DNA from: Pseudoalteromonas piscicida
Lineage (GTDB): Bacteria > Pseudomonadota > Gammaproteobacteria > Enterobacterales > Alteromonadaceae
Length of the DNA stretch: 64,000 nt
Assembly: GCF_002744175.1 (NCBI RefSeq)
Contig: NZ_NKHF01000040.1
Span: forward strand, 1 to 64,000
Direction of reading: 5' to 3'
Part shown: positions 36,904-46,280 of the stretch, piece after piece
Numbering within the stretch: position 1 is the stretch's first letter
Layout of the letters: every line of letters begins with the position of its first letter
The notes under the pieces: generated by a model
Seen by the model: only the letters and a program-made list of their open reading frames with translations
Told to the model about the DNA's origin: nothing
Database searches by the model: none
Program-made: the position numbers and the translations under genes

Positions 36904-39150
36904 TTACTGAACCAGCTGTAAGTTCGGTTTTTCGTTCGGAATATGTTGTTTTAAAAATTGCTCGAACTCAGTACTTGAGAGCGGTTTTGAATAGTAGTAA
37001 CCCTGCACAGTTTGGCAGTTTAATTGTTCTAAGATATTGAGCTGTACTTCATTTTCGACGCCCTCAGCAACCACATGAAGATCCAAGTTGTGCGCGATCG
37101 TAACAATAGAATCGACCATATTTTTACCACGTTCATTGCCCATATCATCGATAAATGCTTTATCTACTTTTAGGGTGTTAAGCGGAAATTGCTTAAGGTA
37201 AGCCAAAGACGAGTAACCGGTGCCAAAGTCATCCATGGCTAAGTGTATTCCTCTTGCACTTAACGAGCGCATTATTGAAATTGCTTCTTTTGGATCATCC
37301 ATTACCGTGCCTTCAGTGATTTCTAGTTCAAGAAAATACGAAGGAAGTTGATTTTTTTGCAAGATAATGTCGATACGTGTCGTCAGGTCGGGCAAACTGA
37401 ACTGTTTTGCGGATAAGTTAACGGCGACTCGACCATTGAACAGCCCCTTATCAATCCAGCGCTTGACGTCATGGCAAGCCTTGTCGAGTACCACTTCACC
37501 GATCTCAATAATTTGACCCGTTTCTTCTGCAATGGGAATAAATACACCTGGGCTGATCACGCCTTTCTTTGGCGTAATAAAACGAACTAATGCTTCCATG
37601 CCCACAAGCTCACCCGTTTTGATATTCATTTTCGGCTGGTAGTAAACCACGAAGTGGTCTTCTTTAAGACCATAGCGCATCAGGTTTTCAATTTGTAGTC
37701 GCTTTACTGCCTGCTCATTCATTGAGTCGTTAAAGAATAAATAGTGGTTACCTTTTTGCTTCGCGTGATACATGGCAGTATCGGCATTTTTAAGCAAACT
37801 TTCTGGTGATTTACCATCTTCTGGGCACAATACAATGCCCACCGAAGAGGTGATCACTAACTCATGATTAGCAATTTTAAACGGAGTCGCAATAGCGGCT
37901 AAAAACTGTTTTGCAGTGCGTGTAATGGTGTGAATATCGTTAGTGCCAGTAATAACAAGTGCAAACTCATCTCCACCTAAGCGATAAAACGTATCTTGCT
38001 GTCGAGCCAGTTTATTCAGACGCATCGCTAGCTTTGCCAACAAGGTGTCTCCAAGCTGGTGCCCTAGCGAGTCGTTGATCTTTTTAAAGTTATCCAAATC
38101 GAATACCAGCAAAGCATGGTGTGCCCCTTGTTGTGACAGCTTTTGCAAGTTGGTGAAAAATAGGTTTCGGTTAGGTAAGCCTGTCGTGCGATCGCGATTG
38201 GATAAATTGTGCAGTTGTGATTCTGCCTTTTTCCGTTCAGTTAGGTCCGAATAAACCACCACATAGTTACTAATTTGGCCATGGTTGTTCTTGATTTCAT
38301 CAATAGTAATTTCAATTGGTAGCAGCACATCTGCGGCATTACGCAGTTTGAGTTCCTCTTGCCAATGTTCTGTTTGTTTGAGTTGAGACTTTACTTGCGC
38401 AACAAACTTATTGTCATAGCCGGGTAGGGTAAATTGTTTATTTAAATAATGCTCGCGTTGACCACCAAAGAGCTTAAGATAGCTTGGGTTTAGGTCCACT
38501 AAGTTATAGTTCTTGTCATAAATCGCAATGGCATCTGTCAGCGATTCGACGCACTTGGCAAACAGGTTCAACCTTTCTTCTGTGCTTTTAAAGTGGCTAA
38601 TATCACGAACCGTTCCTGTCATTCTTAACGGGTTGAGATTTGCATCTTTTTCAATAATCTTGCCACGGTCTAACACCCAGTGATATTGACCGAGCTCATC
38701 TTTGATCCGATAACTCGCTTCAAAAAAAGGAGTCTTTTCTGCGAAATGTTGCTTCATTAACTTTTCGACAATTAATAAATCTTGAGGATGGATCCGATGC
38801 TGGTTTGGAATAATATTCCCGGGCTTCGCCGAATTCATACCATATTTATCATTGATACGAACGATATCGCCAGATTGAATATTCCAGTCCCACAGGGTAT
38901 CGCCGCTTCCTTCGATGGTACTTTTAAAGCGTTGTTCTGAGTGCTTAAGTTGCTGCGTTGACTTTTTGAGTTGATGGTTAGACCAAATAAGATAGGGAAC
39001 ACTGAGCAATGCGATGATACAAGGCACTAGCCAAGCGAGCTGAGCACTTGTTAATACACCAGCATCACCGGCACAGGCTAAGTGCGGCATTAGTGCTAAT
39101 AGAAGTGTATTAATAGTTATTGTTTTTATTTTTAGGCTCATAAAGTGCAT
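36904..39150 (-). CDS. PAS-GGDEF-EAL bifunctional c-di-GMP signalling protein
   Basis: Predicted to make or break down c-di-GMP at the inner membrane. Seen: 748 residues; a signal-like helix (about 6-28) and a second membrane helix (about 38-56), two PAS domains with PAC motifs (about 70-190 and 195-310), GGDEF (about 315-480) with an intact active site LGGDEFAL at 391-398, and EAL (about 490-735) with EALVRF at 519-524 and DDFGTGYSSL near 640. Both sites look catalytic, unlike the protein at 3534-5477. The first ATG at 39150 is used; another lies three codons on. Neither has a clear ribosome-binding site. Confidence 0.93.
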   Translation of the reverse strand: MHFMSLKIKTITINTLLLALMPHLACAGDAGVLTSAQLAWLVPCIIALLSVPYLIWSNHQLKKSTQQLKHSEQRFKSTIEGSGDTLWDWNIQSGDIVRINDKYGMNSAKPGNIIPNQHRIHPQDLLIVEKLMKQHFAEKTPFFEASYRIKDELGQYHWVLDRGKIIEKDANLNPLRMTGTVRDISHFKSTEERLNLFAKCVESLTDAIAIYDKNYNLVDLNPSYLKLFGGQREHYLNKQFTLPGYDNKFVAQVKSQLKQTEHWQEELKLRNAADVLLPIEITIDEIKNNHGQISNYVVVYSDLTERKKAESQLHNLSNRDRTTGLPNRNLFFTNLQKLSQQGAHHALLVFDLDNFKKINDSLGHQLGDTLLAKLAMRLNKLARQQDTFYRLGGDEFALVITGTNDIHTITRTAKQFLAAIATPFKIANHELVITSSVGIVLCPEDGKSPESLLKNADTAMYHAKQKGNHYLFFNDSMNEQAVKRLQIENLMRYGLKEDHFVVYYQPKMNIKTGELVGMEALVRFITPKKGVISPGVFIPIAEETGQIIEIGEVVLDKACHDVKRWIDKGLFNGRVAVNLSAKQFSLPDLTTRIDIILQKNQLPSYFLELEITEGTVMDDPKEAISIMRSLSARGIHLAMDDFGTGYSSLAYLKQFPLNTLKVDKAFIDDMGNERGKNMVDSIVTIAHNLDLHVVAEGVENEVQLNILEQLNCQTVQGYYYSKPLSSTEFEQFLKQHIPNEKPNLQLVQ

Positions 39151-39298
39151 AACTCAAAACTGCGATCTCTAATCTAAATCAAGCCTGTGTCGTAGTCAAA
39201 AGGAAAACGTTGATTAAGGGAAAATTCAGCTTAATTCAGGTTTTTAACAATAGAGAAACAAAGTTTTGGATGAAATTCATTATGATAAAAAGAAAAAG

Positions 39299-39329
39299 TA
39301 GGCGCTTTTTGCGGTGTTTGCAGCGCCTA
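39299..39329 (-). terminator. Terminator after the M16 peptidase gene
   Basis: On the minus strand TAGGCGCT pairs with AGCGCCTA around a 15-base loop, followed by CTTTTTCTTTTT. Confidence 0.75.
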
Positions 39330-39378
39330 TTATTGAGTGGTTAAATGAGGAAAGTTGCAGTTGGAGTTAACTTCCCCG

Positions 39379-40155
39379 TTAGTTGCACCGCAAGAGCAAT
39401 CTTGGTGCATCAGGTTTAAGCATTTCATCGATATAGAGGAGTATATCTTGACGCTCTAATTTCGCTAAGGCATCAATTAGTCGTTGTTGCATATCAAATT
39501 GATGAAAATCATTGGTGATAGAGATCCAAAGTCGCTGCGCTCTTAGTCTTAGGTTTTTGTCTTGTTCGGAGATCTGTAACAGCAGGCTCTCTTTCGAGCG
39601 CTGCCAGTCAGTCTCATCAAGTTGGTGCAATTGCGCGGAGAAGGCACTTAAAAACTCATAGTGACGTTTCAGTAGATGTTCACTGTCAAAATTAGGTGAC
39701 TGAATATAAAAAGCGATCCCTGCACGGGTATTAAATGGTGCGTAGCCTGCGCCCACCAAATAGCCAAGTTGTTCTTTAGTACGCAGCTGCTCAAAATAGT
39801 CTTGATTAATAAGGTTGTTGACCGCCATCATGGTGACTTTTTCTTTTACTGAATCCGTTCGTGATTGAAAATATTCTATAAAGGCATGATCGCTTCCTTC
39901 ACGTTGAACTTGCTGAGTTTCAACTGTGGTTATTTCATTAAGCGGGCGTTTTAAATCATCCAAGATTTCACTGCTTGAAAATAATCCATGCACCGATGTT
40001 TTTAACTTTTCAGCGTGCTTTCGTTGCCAGTTACCGTGCATAAATGCTTTAACATGAATGGCTGAAAAAAATTGCTTTCGGAATAACTGAAACTCATTAA
40101 AGCTCGCGCTTTTCAGCGCCACAGCTAAATCTTCGGGACTTGGATTCCATGGCAT
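39379..40155 (-). CDS. M16 peptidase (protease III/pitrilysin type), C-terminal part after a frameshift
   Basis: This is the second half of the gene at 40125-42047, read in another frame. Seen: 258 residues from the ATG at 40155, beginning MPWNPSPEDLAVALK, which continues directly from LVRTL in the first part and matches the usual middle of pitrilysins. It holds the C-terminal non-catalytic M16 fold, including NNLINQDYFEQLRTKEQLGY and the RAGIAFYIQSPNF region that shapes the closed chamber. On its own it has no zinc site. It could be translated by reinitiation at the overlapping ATG, but a split gene is more likely an inactivated or misread one. Confidence 0.8.
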   Translation of the reverse strand: MPWNPSPEDLAVALKSASFNEFQLFRKQFFSAIHVKAFMHGNWQRKHAEKLKTSVHGLFSSSEILDDLKRPLNEITTVETQQVQREGSDHAFIEYFQSRTDSVKEKVTMMAVNNLINQDYFEQLRTKEQLGYLVGAGYAPFNTRAGIAFYIQSPNFDSEHLLKRHYEFLSAFSAQLHQLDETDWQRSKESLLLQISEQDKNLRLRAQRLWISITNDFHQFDMQQRLIDALAKLERQDILLYIDEMLKPDAPRLLLRCN

Positions 40156-42047
40156 AAGGTGCGCACGAGGCGGCTGAACAGTTCGCTAACGGGTTTATTT
40201 TTATTGTGGTTTTTCCAGTGTCGGATCAATTGCTTTTTATATTCGGCAAAACGTGCGGCATGAATAGGTTGATTGAGCAGTGCTTCCACAAGCTCTAATA
40301 CCAAGGTAATTTGGTTCCCTGTGAGGCCAGCCGTATGCAGAGTTAACCCACCTTGATGGGAGTTAATATGGTAGCTGAGCCCCGCCAGTTCGGCACTGTA
40401 AAAGCGCTCGGCCACCGCATCCATAAAGAGATCGGCAAATAATCGTGATAGGGCCATATGTTTATGGCAGGTGACCGAAGGAGCCGAGTCTATTTCTAGA
40501 TAAAAGTGGCCTTTGGTAACCCGGAACGTTAGATCCTGTTTAAACCAAAACTCGAATCCTGGCTGATCCGCCAACCGGATCGGGGTGTCTTGTTCTGATT
40601 CAACTTCATGCAGTGGATTCTTTGCACTGAGATAAGGGTTAATTGAAGGCAATGACATCTGCGGTAGTGGCATATGCACATTGTACAGAGACTCTATCCA
40701 GTCTTTCGCAATGGGCGCTACACTATACGGTGTGTTGTACCATTTGGCCTTTTTATCTACCGTTACATTAGGGTGTATTAACACCAAGCGCATATTGGTT
40801 GGGCAAAGGTGCATTAATAGCTTTTCGTGCTGCTCAACCGAAAAACCATCCATGCGGTAGTCACCGTAAAGAAAGTCTTCTTGTGCATAGTGGTGCATAT
40901 TGACGCTAATAGAGTTAACCCAATCCAGTATACGTCCTACTTCTTGGTTATCAAACGCGATGTCTAGCAGTGTGCTTTTATCTTGATATAGCCGAGGAAG
41001 TGCAGCTGTGTTTTGTTTGATCAGGGCCAAGTATTCAAATAACATCTCGACGATGTCTTCGTAATATTCAATGCCTTCATCGGTTAGGGCAAAACTAATA
41101 TTAAAATCACGAAAATTACTGCCTGTGATCCCGCCGCCTGCGGAAAGAGCGTTTATCCATCCTTGTGATTTAAGGATTGAATACAGTGAGCCTTTGCCCT
41201 CATATCCCAAAAGATGTGCCAGAAAGCTCACACTTTTGTGGCGATACAAGTCTTCGGGGTTCGGCATAGCAAAGCTGACGATAAGCTTTTGCATATGCTT
41301 TCGAGGCTTAATTTGTAATTCCAGCTGTAGATCGTTTTCCCGATACATAGGCGCTTGAATAGCGACCTTTTTCTTTTGTGTGCCTTTGATATTGGCAAAG
41401 GGTAAGCAATACTTGTGGAGTGTCGCCAGTGGTTGTGGCGCAGCAATAACTAAGGTCATCCACTGGGCTTGGTAGTGGGTATTAAAAAAGCTGCGTAATT
41501 CCGACGCGATATTTTTCCCCCGATCTGCCAGTGTATCTCGAGTACCAACTGAAAACTTAGAAAAAGGATGCTGAGGATTGATGGTCTCTTTATGCACTTG
41601 ATAAATGCGGCGGCCATCATCTTTTATTTTCATTTTGAATTCTGCATCAATGGCTTCGCGTTCTTTTTCTGTGTCGCTCTCACTGAGTAGTGGTGAGACA
41701 AAAAACTGGCTAAATCGGTCTAATGCTTCATCTAGCTTCTCAGCGTCACAATCAAAGTAGTAGCTTGAGTGCTCAGTACCCGTCCAGGCATTGCTTTGCC
41801 CGCCATACTGACTAATAAATTGAGAAAAGCCGCCTGAATCAGGATGTTCAACTGTGCCCAAGAACAACATATGTTCTAGAAAGTGAGCCATTCCTTGACG
41901 GTCATCAGGATCGTCAAAGTGACCGACATTGACGGTTAATGATACGGCGCACTTTGCTGTTGATTCATCATTGATCAACAAGACTCTAAGACCATTGTCC
42001 AGTGTTAAGTATTGGTACTGCCGATTATCATTATTACTCAGTTTCAA
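40125..42047 (-). CDS. M16 peptidase (protease III/pitrilysin type), N-terminal part before a frameshift
   Basis: Zinc metallopeptidase that degrades short peptides. Seen: 640 residues with the inverted zinc motif HFLEHMLFLGT and the downstream Glu in DTEKEREAIDAEF, an intact catalytic N-domain and the following two structural domains. The last sixteen residues (after LVRTL) are out of frame: the usual continuation is found one base over, from the ATG at 40155. The two parts together come to about 890 residues, near family length. No signal peptide is seen at the chosen start, so a cytoplasmic insulinase-like form is likely. Missing one base near 40155-40160 (TTATG where TTAATG would keep the frame) is the simplest explanation. 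Confidence 0.85.
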   Translation of the reverse strand: MKLSNNDNRQYQYLTLDNGLRVLLINDESTAKCAVSLTVNVGHFDDPDDRQGMAHFLEHMLFLGTVEHPDSGGFSQFISQYGGQSNAWTGTEHSSYYFDCDAEKLDEALDRFSQFFVSPLLSESDTEKEREAIDAEFKMKIKDDGRRIYQVHKETINPQHPFSKFSVGTRDTLADRGKNIASELRSFFNTHYQAQWMTLVIAAPQPLATLHKYCLPFANIKGTQKKKVAIQAPMYRENDLQLELQIKPRKHMQKLIVSFAMPNPEDLYRHKSVSFLAHLLGYEGKGSLYSILKSQGWINALSAGGGITGSNFRDFNISFALTDEGIEYYEDIVEMLFEYLALIKQNTAALPRLYQDKSTLLDIAFDNQEVGRILDWVNSISVNMHHYAQEDFLYGDYRMDGFSVEQHEKLLMHLCPTNMRLVLIHPNVTVDKKAKWYNTPYSVAPIAKDWIESLYNVHMPLPQMSLPSINPYLSAKNPLHEVESEQDTPIRLADQPGFEFWFKQDLTFRVTKGHFYLEIDSAPSVTCHKHMALSRLFADLFMDAVAERFYSAELAGLSYHINSHQGGLTLHTAGLTGNQITLVLELVEALLNQPIHAARFAEYKKQLIRHWKNHNKNKPVSELFSRLVRTLCHGIQVPKI

Positions 42048-42325
42048 TATGCTGCTGCCGATAAGTTAGTTAAAAGATAGATGAAGGTAAGTAGAATTTC
42101 ATTTCATGTTAATCCTTCATTTGTTTTAATATAGCGAACAAACCAGTGAGATAGCTACCGGTTTGAAAGAAAATAATATCAAGCTGCTTAATTAAAGTAA
42201 TCAACGCGAAAGTGGATCAAGCACACCATGGACCAAAAAGGTATTAAAGATAACCCACAGGCCCATTACTAGAGCTTGGTGACTAACTCATTTAGAGTGA
42301 TACAAATTATAAGGTGTTGAACAGT

Positions 42326-42787
42326 ATGAAGACTATCTTGATAATGCGCCATGGTGAAGCTCAACCTGTTCAGGCTGATGACGCAAGTCGAGCGCTTACA
42401 GAGCAAGGTGTGGATCAGGCCAAAGCGATGGGAGAGTGGTTGAAGCAATACTTTCGCATCGATGCCGCCCTGGTTAGCCCATTTGTCAGAGCACAGCAGA
42501 CGGCGGAGCAAGTCCTCGCATTACAATCTCCACAGTTTATAGAAACGTGTCCCGATATCGTGCCTAGTGGCTCTGCAAGCACTGCGATTGATTATCTTGA
42601 AACCTTAATTTCCATGCATCCAGAACATCAGACGTGGATAATGGTTGCACATATGCCAATTGTCAGCTATTTGGTTGACCGTTTATGCCCTGACACTATG
42701 CCTATTTTTTCAACCGCTGCGGTGGCGGTTATTGAATATAATGAAGCAACAGGGCGAGCTGAACTCACCGCAATGCAATTACCGTAA
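42326..42787 (+). CDS. sixA: Phosphohistidine phosphatase SixA
   Basis: Small histidine phosphatase that removes phosphate from His in phosphotransfer proteins (ArcB Hpt in E. coli, also PTS protein NPr). Seen: 153 residues from the ATG at 42326, with LIMRHGEA holding the catalytic RHG, LVSPFVRAQQTAEQV and the late VAHMPIVSYLV. An AAGGTG ribosome-binding site lies nine bases upstream. It follows a 280-base gap after the peptidase gene and is monocistronic. Confidence 0.9.
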   Translation: MKTILIMRHGEAQPVQADDASRALTEQGVDQAKAMGEWLKQYFRIDAALVSPFVRAQQTAEQVLALQSPQFIETCPDIVPSGSASTAIDYLETLISMHPEHQTWIMVAHMPIVSYLVDRLCPDTMPIFSTAAVAVIEYNEATGRAELTAMQLP

Positions 42788-43037
42788 ACCTTTCAATTAA
42801 CTAGATCGATTAAAGTTCACAGTAATCGGTCTAATGTCCTCTTTTTAATTTTCATTGAACTTTATCATTACGCCAATGTCATAGCTTTGACATTGCAATC
42901 ATGAATACCCTTTTAACTGATGCATTTGTTTGGGCGCAAATGCATGAGTTTATTTCACTGTGGAGTTTCGACCCTCTACCGTGGATTTGTTATGGGTAAA
43001 ATTGGTTTTTTAGAACTGATATGCATATAAGTTTAAA

Positions 43038-43049
43038 GGACAATTGTCC
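43038..43049. promoter_or_regulatory. Palindromic operator candidate
   Basis: GGACAATTGTCC is a perfect 12-base palindrome about 120 bases before the -10 element of the receptor gene. A dimeric repressor site is plausible; the regulator is unknown. Confidence 0.35.
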
Positions 43050-43160
43050 GCTTTTTTATCTTTTTTGTTGCTAAATGTTGTAAACTGTCAGCTAACGTCG
43101 CTGAAAGTTGCAAAAAAATTGATTTTTTAGTTCGGTTTAACAAGCAAAGTATAAATTACC

Positions 43161-43169
43161 TGCTATAAT
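43161..43169 (+). promoter_or_regulatory. Extended -10 promoter element for the TonB-dependent receptor
   Basis: TGCTATAAT is a perfect extended -10 (TGN-TATAAT). No good -35 lies at the standard distance, which an extended -10 can tolerate. Transcription would start near 43176, leaving a leader of about 155 bases. Confidence 0.5.
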
Positions 43170-43332
43170 TAGCGCCGTCTCGTTCAGCCTTACAAAGTTG
43201 TCTAGCACTCTCGACAGTAAGGTCCGCGATATGTCTATTAATCGCGAAAAATTGAACGTTCACGCCAAAGTGAAACGGCGCCCAAATATTAAACCGTTGA
43301 ACAAAGAGTGCACTAAAAGGTCGAAAACCAAC

Positions 43333-45627
43333 ATGAAAGCAATGAAAAGATCTACGTTAGCTACCCTTATCAATGCTACGTTGTTCTCTGCTGTGGCAGG
43401 TACTTCATTTTCTGCACTTGCTGAGGAAGAGCAAGCCAACAAGAATCAACTAGAAGTTATTCAAATCACCGCACGTAAACGTGTTGAAAACGCTCAGGAA
43501 GTGCCTGTGTCTGTTTCAGCGCTACAAGGTGATAACTTGAATGCTTATAGCTCTGCGGGTATGGACATTCGCTTTATGAACGCGAAGATCCCAAGTTTAT
43601 CGGTAGAGTCTTCGTTTGGTCGTACTTTCCCACGTTTTTATGTACGTGGTTTAGGTAACACAGATTTCGATCTAAACGCTTCACAACCAGTATCATTGGT
43701 GGTTGACGAAGTTGTGCAAGAAAACCCTATTCTAAAAGGTTTCCCTGTATTTGATATTTCACGTATCGAAGTGCTACGTGGTCCACAGGGAACACTATTC
43801 GGTCGTAATACACCTGCCGGCCTAGTTAAGTTTGATACCGTAAAACCAAGCCAAGAGTTTGATGGTTATGCTGCACTCTCTTATGGAAGCCGCGGCGCTA
43901 CTGACTTTGAAGGGGCTGTAGGAGGCTCGGTAACTGATCGTTTATCGACACGTATTTCTGCACTATGGCAAGAGCAAGAAGATTATATCGATGTAAAAGC
44001 ACCAGGTTTCGAAAAAGCAGATTCTTTAGGTGGTTACAGCGAACAAGCAGTTCGTTTACAATTCTTATATGAAGGCGACGACTTCACAGGCCTGTTAAAC
44101 TATCACTATCGTGATTTAGATGGGCGTCCTATTGCATTCCGTGCAAACTTAATCGAGCAAGGCTCAAACAACATCAATCCGCTATACGATAACGATGTTG
44201 TTTACCACGACGCGGCATCTCGCTCGACACAACAAGTTGAAACTCAGGGCTTGAGTCTAAAACTTGAGTGGGATCTATCTGAGCATACGGTGACCTCGAT
44301 AACCGCATGGGAAAGTGCCGAAATTTATTCACGTGCAGACGTGGATGGCGGTTACGGTCCAAATGATGATGGCGTATCAGGCCCGGGTTTGATCATATTC
44401 ACTTCAGAAACTGCGGATGTTATTCCTGAGCATAATCAGTATACACAAGAGTTGCGCTTATCAAGCAACTTCTCTGGCGATTACAACTATCAAGTAGGTG
44501 TTTTCTTATTTGAAGAAGACCTAAATATTGAAAGCTATAGCTTCAATACTAATGGTTATGATTCTGCGTATGCGCAGTATGGCGTGCAAAATGGTTACGC
44601 ATTCCAAGATCAAGATACTTCTGCATGGGCTATCTTTGGTTCATTCGATTACTCAGTATCTGATGATTTAAAAGTAACAGCTGGCTTACGTTATTCTGAT
44701 GATGAAAAAGACTTTTACGCTAAGCGTACGCAAAGTCCTAACGGTGCAGCAGACTTTAAAGAAGTGTGGGCAAATCCAAGCGATAGTCACGTCAGCTGGG
44801 ACTTAAGTGCAACTTACAAGTTAACTGACGATGTTAACCTGTTTGGTCGCATTGCAAATGGTTTCCGTGCACCAAGTGTTCAAGGCCGTATTTTATTCGG
44901 CGATGAGGCGACAGTTGCTAAGTCAGAAACGAGTAACTCAATCGAAGCTGGTATCAAGTCAGACGTATTAGATGGCCAAGGCCGTGTAAATGCAACTGTG
45001 TTCTATTATCAAATGGATGATCAGCAACTGACAGCTGTTGGTGGTGGTTCTAACTTCAACCGTCTAATCAATGCCGATAAGACTACGGGTTATGGATTTG
45101 AACTAGACACTGAGTGGGTGTTAACAGATGAGCTGAATGCGACATTCAATCTGAGCTATAACAACACCGAGCTTGACGATAATGACCTAGCTGTTGCTGT
45201 TTGTGCGCAGTGTACTGTTACTGACCCAACTTATATGGTTGAAGGCCCGTTTGGCCCTGAACCGCGTGCAATCTTAGATGGCAATAGCTTGCCTCATGCT
45301 CCAGAGTGGATTGCCAATGCGACACTTCGTTACACCAAAGAGTTAGAAGGTGGTGAATTCTTCGTATACGGTGATATGTCTTACCGTAGTGAAATCGACT
45401 TTTTCCTATACAAGTCGGTAGAATTTGAAGGTGAAGCATTATTCGAAACCGGTTTACGCACAGGCTACATGTGGTTCTCTGGTGACAACGAGTATGAAGT
45501 ATCAGCATTTGTTCGTAACTTATTCGATGAACAAGTTGTGATTGGTGGTGTAGACTTCAACAACAACACTGGTATGTTAAATCAAGAACGCTTCATTGGT
45601 GCTGAATTTAAAGTGAAATTCTTCTAA
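43333..45627 (+). CDS. TonB-dependent receptor
   Basis: Outer-membrane gated channel powered by TonB for uptake of a scarce large nutrient. Seen from the ATG at 43333: 764 residues; a signal peptide ending near SFSALAEE, a TonB-box-like EVIQITARKR, a plug domain (about 35-170, with FYVRGLGNTDFD and IEVLRGPQGTLFGRNTPAG) and a 22-strand barrel ending in an aromatic residue (FKVKFF). An upstream start at 43198 would add 45 basic residues before the signal peptide and is not favoured. The ligand cannot be told; no siderophore or polysaccharide genes lie nearby. Two Cys pairs occur in one loop (VCAQCTV). Confidence 0.92.
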   Translation: MKAMKRSTLATLINATLFSAVAGTSFSALAEEEQANKNQLEVIQITARKRVENAQEVPVSVSALQGDNLNAYSSAGMDIRFMNAKIPSLSVESSFGRTFPRFYVRGLGNTDFDLNASQPVSLVVDEVVQENPILKGFPVFDISRIEVLRGPQGTLFGRNTPAGLVKFDTVKPSQEFDGYAALSYGSRGATDFEGAVGGSVTDRLSTRISALWQEQEDYIDVKAPGFEKADSLGGYSEQAVRLQFLYEGDDFTGLLNYHYRDLDGRPIAFRANLIEQGSNNINPLYDNDVVYHDAASRSTQQVETQGLSLKLEWDLSEHTVTSITAWESAEIYSRADVDGGYGPNDDGVSGPGLIIFTSETADVIPEHNQYTQELRLSSNFSGDYNYQVGVFLFEEDLNIESYSFNTNGYDSAYAQYGVQNGYAFQDQDTSAWAIFGSFDYSVSDDLKVTAGLRYSDDEKDFYAKRTQSPNGAADFKEVWANPSDSHVSWDLSATYKLTDDVNLFGRIANGFRAPSVQGRILFGDEATVAKSETSNSIEAGIKSDVLDGQGRVNATVFYYQMDDQQLTAVGGGSNFNRLINADKTTGYGFELDTEWVLTDELNATFNLSYNNTELDDNDLAVAVCAQCTVTDPTYMVEGPFGPEPRAILDGNSLPHAPEWIANATLRYTKELEGGEFFVYGDMSYRSEIDFFLYKSVEFEGEALFETGLRTGYMWFSGDNEYEVSAFVRNLFDEQVVIGGVDFNNNTGMLNQERFIGAEFKVKFF

Positions 45628-45658
45628 TTCACGCTACAGTGACTATAATAGCGTAACG

Positions 45659-45683
45659 AAAGCCCGCATCAAGCGGGCTTTTT
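45659..45683 (+). terminator. Terminator after the TonB-dependent receptor
   Basis: AAAGCCCGC and GCGGGCTTT pair around a short ATCAA loop, followed by a T-run. Confidence 0.92.
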
Positions 45684-45704
45684 AATGAGCTTAGACTTGA
45701 AGCA

Positions 45705-45898
45705 ATACCATTTTATCTTAATACTTGCTCAATTTGAGAGAGTAAATCGGCGCCAACAGCGTTAAAAATTTCTTATTTAGAGCATCTAAATAGCAAAGTT
45801 TTTGCCGTTTTGACGTCTTGGCGTGAGTAGGATGCGGCAGCAGAGTTATCGATAAGGTTTTCTCGTCTCAGAGAGCACTTAATTAAGCTAATTGGCAT
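45705..45898 (+). repeat. Dispersed intergenic repeat, copy 4
   Basis: Left end ATACCATTTTATCTTAATAC then TTGCTCAATTTGAGAGAGTA; right end GTTTTCTCGTCTCAGAGAGC then ACTTAATTAAGCTAATTGGC and AT. The core AAAAATTTCTTATTTAGAGC followed by ATCTAAATAGCAAAGTTTTTG folds back on itself as in copy 1. It sits between the receptor terminator and a small conserved gene. Confidence 0.85.
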
Positions 45899-45965
45899 AA
45901 CATCGTGTTTTTAGTCATGGTTATTTTGGCTTCAAGTTAATGAAATTTTTATGATAGGAGTGGTT

Positions 45966-46262
45966 ATGTCAGGTTTTTGGAATTATCGAGTGATATATTG
46001 TGAAGCAACGAAAGAAGAAGCAGCTTTATATCAAATCCATGAGGTAGAGTATAACCTTAATGGCAAGGTAACAAATTGGTCTGAAACTGGGGCTGCACCA
46101 TTTGGTCGCACCATTGAAGAGCTACAAGCGGACGCAGAGAGACTAAAATCGGCATTTGATAAACCAGTCTTAAAAGTATTAAGACAACCTCGTGGTTATA
46201 CACTTGTAGAAGTGGAGACCGGTGAAGAAGCCACTGCAGAGCCGCCTGCTGGACTAAAATAA
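45966..46262 (+). CDS. Small conserved hypothetical protein
   Basis: Function unknown. Seen from the ATG at 45966, which has an AGGAG site five bases before it: 98 residues, soluble, rich in charged residues, with a compact core (FWNYRVIYCEATKEEAALYQ, then VEYNLNGKVTNWSE) that looks like a small alpha/beta protein. An ATG five codons earlier lacks spacing for the ribosome-binding site. A HAD phosphatase gene follows after 18 bases, so they are likely co-transcribed. Confidence 0.75.
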   Translation: MSGFWNYRVIYCEATKEEAALYQIHEVEYNLNGKVTNWSETGAAPFGRTIEELQADAERLKSAFDKPVLKVLRQPRGYTLVEVETGEEATAEPPAGLK

Positions 46263-46280
46263 CAAAATGAAGGGGTGCGA

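Larger units (their letters stand above)
42788..43332. other. Regulatory region upstream of the TonB-dependent receptor
   Basis: A weak hairpin follows sixA (about 42803-42832). The rest is AT-rich and holds an exact 12-base palindrome, a strong extended -10 promoter element and a leader of about 155 bases in which CGCGAT pairs with ATCGCG (about 43224-43247). The receptor reading frame stays open through the leader back to 43198 but has no signal peptide there. I see no Fur box. Confidence 0.45.

Noticed and set aside
42230..42273. Very short frame MDQKGIKDNPQAHY before sixA
   Set aside because: Fourteen codons, no ribosome-binding site and no further evidence.
45218..45508. 96-residue minus-strand frame
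   Set aside because: Shadow of the TonB receptor gene, with Cys/His-rich low-quality composition.
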